Shown here: in pieces, positions 1-6,869 of the stretch
Layout of the letters: every line of letters begins with the position of its first letter
Position numbering within the stretch: position 1 is the first letter of the stretch
IMG/VR virus record: IMGVR_UViG_3300005563_000491
Span: 1-20,776 of that record
Length of the DNA stretch: 20,776 nucleotides
From: a virus
Strand: one strand, 5' to 3'
Position numbers and translations under genes: made by a program
Notes under the pieces: model-generated
What the model was told of the DNA's origin: nothing
Seen by the model: only the letters and a program-made list of their open reading frames with translations
The model's database searches: none

Positions 1-217
1 ACACCATGCAGCGGTACGCACCGGGTGGGATGCTATTCACCACCGATGCCACCGGGAAATACGAGTCACCTGACTGAGCCCAGCAAGCCGCCGCAGCCAG
101 TGTCTTCACCCAATCAGATGTTCCGGGGACATCAGCTGTAGCAGGCCTAGCTACTTCAGCATTGTCAAAATTACTCGCACCTCGCACAGCCCTTGCAAAT
201 TCTTCCATGTCCGTCAT
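1..217 (-). CDS. Partial gene, N-terminal 72 residues, possibly an ATPase
   Basis: An open frame starts at ATG 217-215 and runs off the left edge without a stop. It begins MTDMEEFARAVRGASNF and reaches FPVASVVNSIPPGAYRC at the edge. The start overlaps the stop of the SNF2 helicase as ATGA, the coupling seen between most genes in this half. The 'FxPxxxxxxxxPPGxYR' stretch reminds me of the region ahead of the Walker A motif in some phage AAA+ ATPases, but the catalytic part lies outside the window. Treat that as a guess. The reading frame itself is well supported by the overlap and the absence of stops. Confidence 0.7.
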   Translation of the reverse strand, partial: MTDMEEFARAVRGASNFDNAEVARPATADVPGTSDWVKTLAAAACWAQSGDSYFPVASVVNSIPPGAYRCMV

Positions 218-1779
218 TTCAATTTTTCCGTTCCTTTGAGCAATGAGTCCAGCAACTTTTTGCCCTGCTGGTTTGAGTAGAATATTCTCTCGTCCACCGT
301 CCCTTCCATGAAAGGGTCAATGATATATACGGGCTTGGACTGGCCTGCCCGCCAGATGCGTTTCTCACCCTGTTGGCGGTTGATAGGGGAGTCAGGCTGC
401 TCAAAGAAAAACATGTAGTTAGCGTGCTGCAAATTCAGCGAACTGGAACCAGACATGTCATTCAAGACAAGGATGATGCAGTTGAGGTCTTCGCGGAAGC
501 GCTTCAACTCACCAATGACGTTTTTCTGACCGGACCAAATGCGCGCGTGTTTTATCTTCAATTTGGTTAGGCGATCACTGATTAGCTGATTGGTATGTAT
601 GAAGTGATGGAATACAACCATCTTGCAGCCACGTGGCATTGCGTCAATTTTCTCTTCCAGCACGTCCAGCTTTGGGTTGTTGTCAAATGACACTTTCACT
701 TTGCTGTCGTTCTGCCCATCCAAGGTCATGAAACCGGATGCCAATTGGCGCAGCTGCATATAGCTGGCCTCAGCCTTGCCATACACGCCGCCTCGGCTGT
801 CGCCTTTGATGGCTTCAATCAGTTCGGCCGCCGCTCGACTCACGTAACCCTCAATGGCCGTAGGCAATGGGATATGAAGCTTGATGTACCTCTTGGTGGG
901 TAGATCGTGCATTTCAGTGGCAGTATAATGGATTGAATTGTGCTTGATTATCTTGCTGAGCAAGGGCATCTTTGCCTTGTCAAACACGTACTCAGGGAAC
1001 TTGGTCCTGAAGTTAATCTTACTGGTGAAGAAGGCCTCTTGGAACAGCCCCTTGGTCTCACCCAGCGTCTCACCAAAATCAATCAGATAGAACTGTGACC
1101 AAATATCCTCTACGTCCTTGCCAAAGGGGGTACCTGACAAGCCTATCCCATACTCGCATTCATTGCTGATGGCACGGCACATCCTGTAAGTCAGGGTGCT
1201 CAGATTGCTGCACTTGTGGATTTCATCAGCTACAAAGGTGTCAAACCCGGCAAACACTTTGCGAGTGTTTTTTGGGTCAATAGTCCAGCCCTTTTTCTTT
1301 TTGGGGTGGGGCTCAGACAACATGGCCACGGCGCTGGCGTAGCAAATCACAAACACATCACCATCGCCCTCAGCCAACCATCTAAGGTTCTCAGTGGTGG
1401 TGCCTATCAAGGGGACCAGCTTCAGTTGAGGGGTATGCTGAAGGCACTCCTGTATCCAAGTATCAACCGCCGTCACATAGGGCACAAAGACAACCGCTTT
1501 GGGCTTCTGCCCCAACAATTTGCGGTACAGAATTGAGAACAGCGTAATCAGGGTTTTGCCGCCACCCATATCGATGTGAAGCATGAACCGCTTCAGGGTG
1601 GTCACAAGGATAAAACAAACCAGCTGATGCACCCATAGCTTGCTCATGCCGGGGATCAGCTTGAATTCCTTGGCCAGTTCAATGCGCAATTCCAGTGGCC
1701 CAAGCTTCTTCATCCAGTCATGGTTTTCCATAGGACGGGATAAGAAGTCTTTGACTATCTTTGGATTGATGACGCCCAT
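214..1779 (-). CDS. SNF2/DEAH-type superfamily 2 helicase
   Basis: This 521-aa protein carries the classical SF2 motifs in order: Walker A MGGGKT (about residues 71-76), motif Ia near VVFVPYV, motif II DEIH (185-188), motif III GLSGTPFG (213-220), motif V SSSLNLQHA (about 450) and motif VI QQGEKRIWRAGQ (about 470). The last motif and the spacing are typical of Swi2/Snf2 ATPases, which translocate on double-stranded DNA without necessarily unwinding it. Phage versions sit in replication or recombination modules, and the DnaB-like helicase three genes upstream fits that. The SD before the ATG is weak (GAG in CACTGAGTGTT). The 3' end overlaps the next gene as ATGA. Family assignment is firm; the exact role is inferred. 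Confidence 0.93.
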   Translation of the reverse strand: MGVINPKIVKDFLSRPMENHDWMKKLGPLELRIELAKEFKLIPGMSKLWVHQLVCFILVTTLKRFMLHIDMGGGKTLITLFSILYRKLLGQKPKAVVFVPYVTAVDTWIQECLQHTPQLKLVPLIGTTTENLRWLAEGDGDVFVICYASAVAMLSEPHPKKKKGWTIDPKNTRKVFAGFDTFVADEIHKCSNLSTLTYRMCRAISNECEYGIGLSGTPFGKDVEDIWSQFYLIDFGETLGETKGLFQEAFFTSKINFRTKFPEYVFDKAKMPLLSKIIKHNSIHYTATEMHDLPTKRYIKLHIPLPTAIEGYVSRAAAELIEAIKGDSRGGVYGKAEASYMQLRQLASGFMTLDGQNDSKVKVSFDNNPKLDVLEEKIDAMPRGCKMVVFHHFIHTNQLISDRLTKLKIKHARIWSGQKNVIGELKRFREDLNCIILVLNDMSGSSSLNLQHANYMFFFEQPDSPINRQQGEKRIWRAGQSKPVYIIDPFMEGTVDERIFYSNQQGKKLLDSLLKGTEKLK

Positions 1780-1784
1780 AACAC

Positions 1785-2060
1785 TCAGTGCGGGAGGATG
1801 ATTTTCTTCTTACGCTTGTCGACAGGCCCTGCGCTCAACTGGCCATTGGTGTGCAAGTTAGACATGCCCTGATAGAACAGTTCAGGTGGCATTGGGAACT
1901 TGCCACCGTCTTGGACGGTGAGTTGGTCACCTTCCTTGTAAATGGCTATCACAATCACTGACTCGGCACCCATGCGCCGGGTCAGCAGTTCTGACTCCTT
2001 GCGTATTTCCTGCAAGCGGCGTGCGTCACGCCGCTGCTTGCTTTCTGGCTCCTCAGTCAT
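1785..2060 (-). CDS. Hypothetical 91-aa protein
   Basis: The start is taken at ATG 2060, beginning MTEEPESKQRRDARR, because it overlaps the upstream stop as ATGA and is preceded by GGGAGAGG. A longer frame to 2120 would run into the upstream gene. The N-terminal third is charged and probably helical (residues 5-30), followed by a hydrophobic beta-like stretch SVIVIAIY and a short basic tail KRKKK. I do not recognise a family. It lies directly upstream of the SNF2 helicase (gap 5 nt) and is probably co-translated with it. Confidence 0.75.
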   Translation of the reverse strand: MTEEPESKQRRDARRLQEIRKESELLTRRMGAESVIVIAIYKEGDQLTVQDGGKFPMPPELFYQGMSNLHTNGQLSAGPVDKRKKKIILPH

Positions 2061-2242
2061 CTGCCTCTCCCAGCCATGAATAAAATCTGTGTGACGATGA
2101 AAAGCAATGCACCAAACCAAATTGCCATGACAAGCACTCCGCCGGTCACAACTTCTTTCGGCCCAAGGTTGACTGCAACCACTATCATGGCCGCCACTGC
2201 GCCAAAGACAGTGCTAATTATTGATGCTAACATTGGCAACAT
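2057..2242 (-). CDS. Small two-helix membrane protein
   Basis: This 61-aa protein has two predicted membrane segments, about residues 4-24 (SIISTVFGAVAAMIVVAV) and 32-56 (VLVMAIWFGALLFIVTQILF), joined by a short NLGPKE turn and ending in the basic tail RGR. The SD AAGGAGT precedes the ATG, and the start abuts the upstream TAG. Size and topology resemble small class II-type holins, but no endolysin is seen nearby and the neighbours are replication genes, so a holin role is only a possibility. Confidence 0.75.
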   Translation of the reverse strand: MLPMLASIISTVFGAVAAMIVVAVNLGPKEVVTGGVLVMAIWFGALLFIVTQILFMAGRGR

Positions 2243-2482
2243 CTAACAATACTCCTTCCTGAGCCGCGCCAGTTCCTTTTGAACCACCTTGATTTCCCTT
2301 TTGACGTTCAAGCCGTGTACGCGGAATTTGGCTCGTATTTGCCTGAGTTCATGAAGCCACCAGTAACGCAAGTCAATGTATTCCTTTGGTCTGGTGTCAT
2401 ACGTGGCCCGCAAGATTACTGAGCGCAGCCGCAGCCGTGCACGGGGCTCTTTCACTTTAAGACGTATCCTCTGTTTCGCCAT
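2243..2482 (-). CDS. Hypothetical basic 79-aa protein
   Basis: This is a very basic protein rich in Arg and Lys (for example KEPRARLRLRSVILRA and KVVQKELARLRKEYC) with a probable C-terminal helix. The SD AGGTAGAG precedes the ATG at 2482. The start lies 26 nt inside the end of the DnaB-like helicase gene, and the stop touches the next start. A nucleic-acid-binding role is plausible from its charge and place in a helicase operon. I recognise no family. Confidence 0.7.
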   Translation of the reverse strand: MAKQRIRLKVKEPRARLRLRSVILRATYDTRPKEYIDLRYWWLHELRQIRAKFRVHGLNVKREIKVVQKELARLRKEYC

Positions 2483-3890
2483 CTCTACCTACCTGCGGAA
2501 GTAACGGCCAGTAGTTAGCGCCAGCCATCAAAATACTGTCAACCGCGAACACACCCATCGCATAGTTTTGAGAGACTATCACGGTAATGCGGTCCTCATC
2601 GTTTCTACCGCCTGACACAAACAGCCGCGCCAAGCCCATTTTCTTTTCAGCCACCGTCTGGTTATACGTGATGACGCAATCAGCATGGGCAATTTTGCTC
2701 CACGCTTCAGCTACGTTGTCTGAGCCCACATGCTTGGCCTTCTCAGAACTGCGGTTGCCTTGGCTGACAATGGCCCCAGCTATGTTGCGGGCTACAAAGA
2801 TGCCACGAAGCTGCTTGTAGATTTCGTCAATACTGAGGCGGTAGTTGTTCTTGTCCACGTCCATCAGATCAGGGTAGTCAATGATCAGCAAGTCAGGGAT
2901 GAACCGTTCATTGCTTTCAAGGCTGTCAAGGTAGGCTTCCAGTTGCCGTACAGTCAGGGTGCCGGTTGGGAACTGCTTGATGATGACGTTATCAAGCATG
3001 CGTGGCCCAAACTTCTTGATACGCCTTGCCAGCTTGGTGGCTATCTTGGGGTCCTCCATATTGAGGCTGGGGCTGATTTCAGCTTCATCAAACCCTATCA
3101 TCCGTCCAAGCTGGTCACGCTCAAACTTGGTGACTATCTGCTTTTCCTTGCGCTTGCTCATGGCGAACAGCGCCTGCATGTACCGCTGAGCAGAACGGTC
3201 CTCGGACATTTCCAATGAAATGTGGCATACCTTCAGCCTGTGCAGCATGGCCATTTTGGCCAGCTGAATGAGCATCCATGTTTTGCCTTTTTTCGCGGCG
3301 GCAATGTATAGCCACAGCTCTTTACGAGTTGGGCCAAATCCCCGCTTGTCAAGTTCGGGGATGCCTGTTGGAAAGCAGTGAACCTGTTGCTCCAAGAACT
3401 CAAGCACGCGGTTCTGATTTGAAAGTCGCAATCCCGGATCAAACACCGAAGCGACCTGCCGGTTCGAATTAGCTATCAGTTTTTCAGCTTCCTCAAGTGA
3501 CTCGTCCGTGTCCTTTTGCAAGGCCTTGGATAGGTCGATGGCTATGGTGCGCAGTGACTGCCGCTTGATGAAGTTCTCAAGCTGATGCATCACGTAGTCT
3601 TCGTTGATGCCGTCAAACTGATCTTTGATGCTGAGGAGGATGTCCTCATACAAGCCAGCCTCACGCTTATTGGCCTTTTCATCCAGCTTATCCGCCATCA
3701 GGTCGGCAATGTGTTCCTTGGGGGCCTTCTTGTAACGGTCTATGTACTCATAGATGCGCCGAGCCAGCACCGCATACGGCCCGCCCCAAAAATCCACTTC
3801 AACCAGATTGCGGATGGTAATGCAGTGCTTGTCATCAAAGCACAGTAGGGTCACAAGGTTTTCTTGTATCGCTGAGAGGCTAACGGTCAC
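2457..3890 (-). CDS. DnaB-like replicative helicase
   Basis: This 477-aa RecA-fold helicase has a helical N-terminal region (1-150) and a C-terminal ATPase domain. Walker A lies around residues 197-204 (AAAKKGKT), motif H1a is HISLEMSE (223-230), Walker B is LLIIDYPDLMD (334-343), and H3 is SQGNR (376-380), where most DnaB proteins have QLNR. The hexameric ring would unwind DNA ahead of the fork. No primase domain or primase gene is seen, so priming must come from elsewhere. The start is GTG at 3890, overlapping the upstream TGA as GTGA and preceded by GGGGG. The family is clear. Confidence 0.92.
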   Translation of the reverse strand: MTVSLSAIQENLVTLLCFDDKHCITIRNLVEVDFWGGPYAVLARRIYEYIDRYKKAPKEHIADLMADKLDEKANKREAGLYEDILLSIKDQFDGINEDYVMHQLENFIKRQSLRTIAIDLSKALQKDTDESLEEAEKLIANSNRQVASVFDPGLRLSNQNRVLEFLEQQVHCFPTGIPELDKRGFGPTRKELWLYIAAAKKGKTWMLIQLAKMAMLHRLKVCHISLEMSEDRSAQRYMQALFAMSKRKEKQIVTKFERDQLGRMIGFDEAEISPSLNMEDPKIATKLARRIKKFGPRMLDNVIIKQFPTGTLTVRQLEAYLDSLESNERFIPDLLIIDYPDLMDVDKNNYRLSIDEIYKQLRGIFVARNIAGAIVSQGNRSSEKAKHVGSDNVAEAWSKIAHADCVITYNQTVAEKKMGLARLFVSGGRNDEDRITVIVSQNYAMGVFAVDSILMAGANYWPLLPQVGRDGETEDTS

Positions 3891-4120
3891 CTTTGCCCCC
3901 GTCTATCAATACCTTCATGAGGGCAATAAAGTTCTTGAGATTGAACAGCCTCAACTAACAGGTCGATAAGTTGTTCCTGAAAGTTACCGTCATAGACGGT
4001 GGGGCCTCTATCCTTCAAATATTGAAGAGCACCATTTACTGGATCATCATTGAATACGCATTCTTTAGGATGGTTGTTGATTGCAGTTTCAATGATTTCG
4101 CGAAGTACTGCTGGGGTCAT
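3887..4120 (-). CDS. Hypothetical 77-aa protein
   Basis: This protein begins MTPAVLREIIETAINNHP and is probably mostly helical and acidic. It is joined to the next gene by a GTGA overlap and to the previous one by ATGA, so it is embedded in a coupled chain of small genes before the helicase. Its own SD is weak (GAAAG), consistent with coupling. No family is recognised. Confidence 0.72.
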   Translation of the reverse strand: MTPAVLREIIETAINNHPKECVFNDDPVNGALQYLKDRGPTVYDGNFQEQLIDLLVEAVQSQELYCPHEGIDRRGQR

Positions 4121-4290
4121 TTAATTACTTTCAGATTTGCAGCTGAATAGATATGAAGGACATAACCACGGCCCACTTTGTGGGCTACTACAAATCTTAA
4201 TTTCTTATTTGGGGTGAAAAATCTAGAAACTATTATACCTTTCCATTGATAATCTCCGGTGTGCTTTAACACCTTATCTCCTCGTCTCAT
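4117..4290 (-). CDS. Small 57-aa phage protein, SH3-like barrel type
   Basis: This short gene reads MRRGDKVLKHTGDYQWKGII from ATG 4290 and ends VLHIYSAANLKVIK, with its TGA overlapping the next ATG as ATGA. The pattern 'GDxVxKxxGDYxxxGxxVxxFxT...RxVVxxxxGxxHIYxxxNL' matches a small protein family common in phages and alphaproteobacteria, predicted to form a small beta barrel of unknown role. No other in-frame start exists, because a TGA lies just upstream. The coupling and the family-like pattern support it as real. Confidence 0.75.
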   Translation of the reverse strand: MRRGDKVLKHTGDYQWKGIIVSRFFTPNKKLRFVVAHKVGRGYVLHIYSAANLKVIK

Positions 4291-4453
4291 CCTGATGCCT
4301 CATGCAGACGGTGTAGCTGGCGGGACAATGCCTGCATTGGTATACGCCAGCCCCCTTGTTGTCCCACCAATGCTTACTTGCGGCGCATCGTCTTTGTAAT
4401 GTTTTTGACCACCAGATGGCCCATGCCGTTTTCAAGATAGCCGGGAAAGGCAT
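4274..4453 (-). CDS. Possible overlapping small Cys-rich protein
   Basis: This frame fills the 83-nt gap after the 163-aa gene and ends 17 nt inside the next one. Its C-terminal half, VYQCRHCPASYTVCMRH, has a CxxC plus a further Cys and His that could bind zinc. The only in-frame ATG (4453) lies inside the upstream gene. It is preceded by GAGGT at a good distance, so the first 26 residues would be read out of frame from coding DNA. The overlap makes it doubtful, but the otherwise empty gap and the SD favour it. Confidence 0.35.
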   Translation of the reverse strand: MPFPAILKTAWAIWWSKTLQRRCAASKHWWDNKGAGVYQCRHCPASYTVCMRHQDETRR

Positions 4454-4865
4454 TTTCAAATACCTCAGGCAGACGAATAAGGTTGGCCACTATTATGCCA
4501 AAGGTGGGCGTCACACCACGTTCCTTTAAGTCTGATACCAGCAGGTCTGCAAACATGTGCAGAAACGCCAGTTTGGTCACCCGGCTTTCGTCCCAGCCGG
4601 GGAAGTGAGCATTGAAGAATTTGTAGGCAGCAGGGGCGTTCTTGATCAACAGTTTGCCCGGTTTGGTGCCTGCTACCGTGGCATAGGCCGCCGTGACGTT
4701 TAGGTGGCCGCTCAGGGCCTCAAATAAGTCAGCCGCTGGGCTGGTAGCGGTTGACGCTACCATGGCCCCACGGGCCCCTAAAAGGCTTGCAGCGGTAGCG
4801 TGAACCGCCTCCAAGTCAGCCCGTGTCAGGGTAGGCAGTGCCGCCAGTATGCTATCCTTGTTCAT
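4374..4865 (-). CDS. Hypothetical 163-aa phage protein
   Basis: The start is set at ATG 4865 (MNKDSILAALPTLTRADLEA) because it overlaps the upstream TGA as ATGA and follows GGAG. Residues 1-30 form an Ala/Leu-rich helical stretch, and the middle contains KFFNAHFPGWDESRVTKLAF. The C-terminus is basic (KNITKTMRRK). The N-terminal 'LPxLTRADLEAVxxxAxxLLG' resembles a helical motif in many small phage proteins. No function can be assigned. Confidence 0.72.
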   Translation of the reverse strand: MNKDSILAALPTLTRADLEAVHATAASLLGARGAMVASTATSPAADLFEALSGHLNVTAAYATVAGTKPGKLLIKNAPAAYKFFNAHFPGWDESRVTKLAFLHMFADLLVSDLKERGVTPTFGIIVANLIRLPEVFENAFPGYLENGMGHLVVKNITKTMRRK

Positions 4866-5065
4866 AGCGGCTCCGACGTGAAATACGTTTTGCACTTCCT
4901 GCAACGCCAAAGTGCCGGGGTGCGCTTTTTCATTATCTGAACCTGTGACGAGCCGCAGCTGCATTGCGGTTGATGCCGCAGTATTTTGTCCATGCGGGCA
5001 AGAGTATCCTCAATACCCCACTCAACCAAACCGTCCTGCCAGTCAGCGTCTGCTTCTTCACCCAT
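4862..5065 (-). CDS. Small zinc-ribbon protein, 67 aa
   Basis: The start is ATG 5065 (MGEEADADWQDG), which follows a strong GAGGGAG SD; longer in-frame starts lack one. The C-terminal half has CSCG followed 15 residues later by WRCRKCKTYFTS, a zinc-ribbon pattern (CxC...CxxC) like that of transposase-associated and transcription-factor ribbons. The first pair is CxC rather than CxxC. A nucleic-acid-binding or adaptor role is likely but unproven. It is coupled to both neighbours by overlaps. Confidence 0.75.
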   Translation of the reverse strand: MGEEADADWQDGLVEWGIEDTLARMDKILRHQPQCSCGSSQVQIMKKRTPALWRCRKCKTYFTSEPL

Positions 5066-5282
5066 TGCTTTCTCCCTCATATGGTCGCTTGTCATTTTTG
5101 TCGTGAGGCCGTCCAACTATTTCGACAGCGTGGTCAAGTCGAACAGCCATTTGCTCCAGCAACTCAGCCAATGCCAGAGCACCGTTGGGTTTGAATACCC
5201 GGTCCATATCCAGCAGCCCGGCTAAGCGACACTTCCGGATCAATGGCCCAACTACTTCCATCCATGTCTGGTCTTCATTCAT
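5058..5282 (-). CDS. Hypothetical 74-aa protein
   Basis: The start is ATG 5282 (MNEDQTWMEVVGPLIRK), preceded by GAGGGC at good spacing. A predicted amphipathic helix, ALALAELLEQMAVRLDHAVE, occupies the middle, and the C-terminus is hydrophilic. It overlaps the zinc-ribbon gene by 8 nt. Function unknown. Confidence 0.7.
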   Translation of the reverse strand: MNEDQTWMEVVGPLIRKCRLAGLLDMDRVFKPNGALALAELLEQMAVRLDHAVEIVGRPHDKNDKRPYEGESNG

Positions 5283-5290
5283 ATTTGCCC

Positions 5291-5386
5291 TCAATAGAAG
5301 CACAGGACAACAATTGCCCCGGCGATAAAGAGCAGGAGAATGACCCCACCGGGGCCGTCCATTCCGTTACCGTAGTGATGTCCCAT
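5291..5386 (-). CDS. 31-aa single-span membrane peptide
   Basis: This mini-gene reads MGHHYGNGMDGPGG followed by VILLLFIAGAIVVLCFY and a stop. An AAGGAG SD sits six bases before the ATG, the best match to a canonical site in this part of the window. The N-terminus is His/Gly-rich and the second half is a membrane span ending almost at the C-terminus. It lies between the tailspike and the chain of small genes. Such peptides can be lysis or envelope-modifying factors. The call rests on the SD, the membrane span and the otherwise empty gap. Confidence 0.7.
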   Translation of the reverse strand: MGHHYGNGMDGPGGVILLLFIAGAIVVLCFY

Positions 5387-5415
5387 AGTGGCTCCTTGGA
5401 TTCTTTGCCCACTGG

Positions 5416-6618
5416 TTAGCTCTCGAATATGACCCTGTTGATGGTGGCACCAGCCGAGCCAGCACCATTGTACGCAATAGCACTGGCATCACTTCCGTGC
5501 ATCACGCTATCGGTCCACAGGAAGCGACTAAGCCCGCTTGCGAAAACAGCACCTTGGTGGAAGCTGTTGCCCCTCACACGAGAGACGATGCCACCTGCCA
5601 TGGCTCCAATATTGAGTGCTGTGACACCGGCAACGCCAGCGGCAACGCAAACACCATCGATCAGCATATTGGTTGGGTAGATTGGGTTGGTAAAAGGAAC
5701 ATAACCGGGCTCACGTGCGATGTTGTCTGCAAGCGTGTCCAGCCGTATTGCGTTCCCACGACAAGACCATGCCTGTAGGTTCCGCAATGACGTGTTCATG
5801 AATGCCTGTGAGCGAAGGGCAGTATCCCACCGGCAAAATTCAAAGGCGTAGTCGCCACCGTAGTGGCTGAATGCCGAAGCGCCACAGGCCTTGATGTCCA
5901 CGTTGTTGATGTCGATGGCACTGCATGCGGATAGTCGGATGACTTCAGAGGTTGGGCTGGTGAACAGGCCAGCCCTGATGCGCTCAATCTTGATATTGTT
6001 CGGATGCACTGTGCAGAACGTGCCGCTGCTATTGTTGAAGGCGGCCCGGTTCTGCGCAATGGTGCCTCCTGTGCCAACGGTCCCCCAATCAAAATTGATC
6101 AGGCCAAAGGCTGTCGCGTTGTCTAGGCCAACTATATCAGTGATGTGGCCATTGCACACGCCACCAACGCCGGAAATGTGGAGCCCATTTGGCTTGACGG
6201 TTGACAGCTCCATGTTGTGGATGCCCCAGCCGGAAGCTTCAATGAACGGGCCACGGTTGTTGATGTTCAGTACTTCTCCATACCCATCGCCAAGTGACAT
6301 GATGGAATGGTAGATGCCCTGCACGCTTGAAAGGCCATCGGAAACCGTCACATAGGCACGGCCATTCATCACCTTAGCCCCGTTCATGAAACGGGTGCCG
6401 TAGACATCGTGGTGCAGTTCATGGGCCAGCAGTGTGCCGTTGAGATTCAACGTGACGTTTGGCTTTATGACCAAGCCTCTATCTGGCAACGTGTTGTCGA
6501 TGACAAGGCGGCAAACCCTGTTGGCATCCAGTTCAACCTTGCCTCCGGGTGGACAGGCGTCTATCATGGATTGCAGGGCTGCGCGGTCGTCGGTTACTCC
6601 GTCATAGGCAAGTGTCAT
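5416..6618 (-). CDS. Tailspike-like right-handed beta-helix protein
   Basis: This 400-aa protein starts almost directly with the pectate-lyase-superfamily entry motif YDGVTDDRAALQSMIDACPPGG (residues 5-26, abridged as DGVTDDRAALQ), then shows the Gly/Asn/Ile-rich repetitive pattern of parallel beta-helix coils to the end (NGTLLAHE, LNINNRGPFIE, IDINNVDIKACG, GATINRVIFES). Such proteins bind or cleave host surface polysaccharide as trimers at the phage tail. There is no N-terminal particle-binding domain and no obvious C-terminal trimerisation domain, so it may be a second spike that docks through another protein, or a free depolymerase. The ATG overlaps the previous TAA as TAATG and its SD is weak, so coupling is likely. 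Confidence 0.82.
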   Translation of the reverse strand: MTLAYDGVTDDRAALQSMIDACPPGGKVELDANRVCRLVIDNTLPDRGLVIKPNVTLNLNGTLLAHELHHDVYGTRFMNGAKVMNGRAYVTVSDGLSSVQGIYHSIMSLGDGYGEVLNINNRGPFIEASGWGIHNMELSTVKPNGLHISGVGGVCNGHITDIVGLDNATAFGLINFDWGTVGTGGTIAQNRAAFNNSSGTFCTVHPNNIKIERIRAGLFTSPTSEVIRLSACSAIDINNVDIKACGASAFSHYGGDYAFEFCRWDTALRSQAFMNTSLRNLQAWSCRGNAIRLDTLADNIAREPGYVPFTNPIYPTNMLIDGVCVAAGVAGVTALNIGAMAGGIVSRVRGNSFHQGAVFASGLSRFLWTDSVMHGSDASAIAYNGAGSAGATINRVIFES

Positions 6619-6857
6619 TACACGTTTCTTTCTGAGTTGTTTCTGTTAACATTATGCCAGTGAGTGCTCCACGGAGCATCTTTCTTCATTTCAGCAACAG
6701 CTGCATCGAAGGCTTTTTGGGCATCATTAAGAGTGTTGGTGGCAGTTGCCATACTCCTGTCGATGCGGTCCTTCTCCTGTTTCACAGCATTGAATGAAAT
6801 TCGTGCCTCAACCAATGCCTTCGCACAAGCTTCAAGGCTCATTTTTAGATCGGTCAT
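6618..6857 (-). CDS. Coiled-coil protein, 79 aa
   Basis: Residues 5-60 show a heptad-like pattern rich in Ala, Glu, Lys and Asp (KALVEARISFNAVKQEKDR, TNTLNDAQKAFDAAVAEMKK), indicating a coiled coil. A near-perfect SD AAAGGAGGT precedes the ATG. Its stop overlaps the tailspike start as TAATG. Its place and shape suggest a tail-fibre-associated adaptor or chaperone, but this is inference. Confidence 0.75.
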   Translation of the reverse strand: MTDLKMSLEACAKALVEARISFNAVKQEKDRIDRSMATATNTLNDAQKAFDAAVAEMKKDAPWSTHWHNVNRNNSERNV

Positions 6858-6869
6858 TTATTACCTCCT

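Noticed and set aside
2057-2242. Firm call of holin for the two-helix protein
   Set aside because: No endolysin or spanin lies nearby, and the neighbours are replication genes; only the membrane topology is supported.
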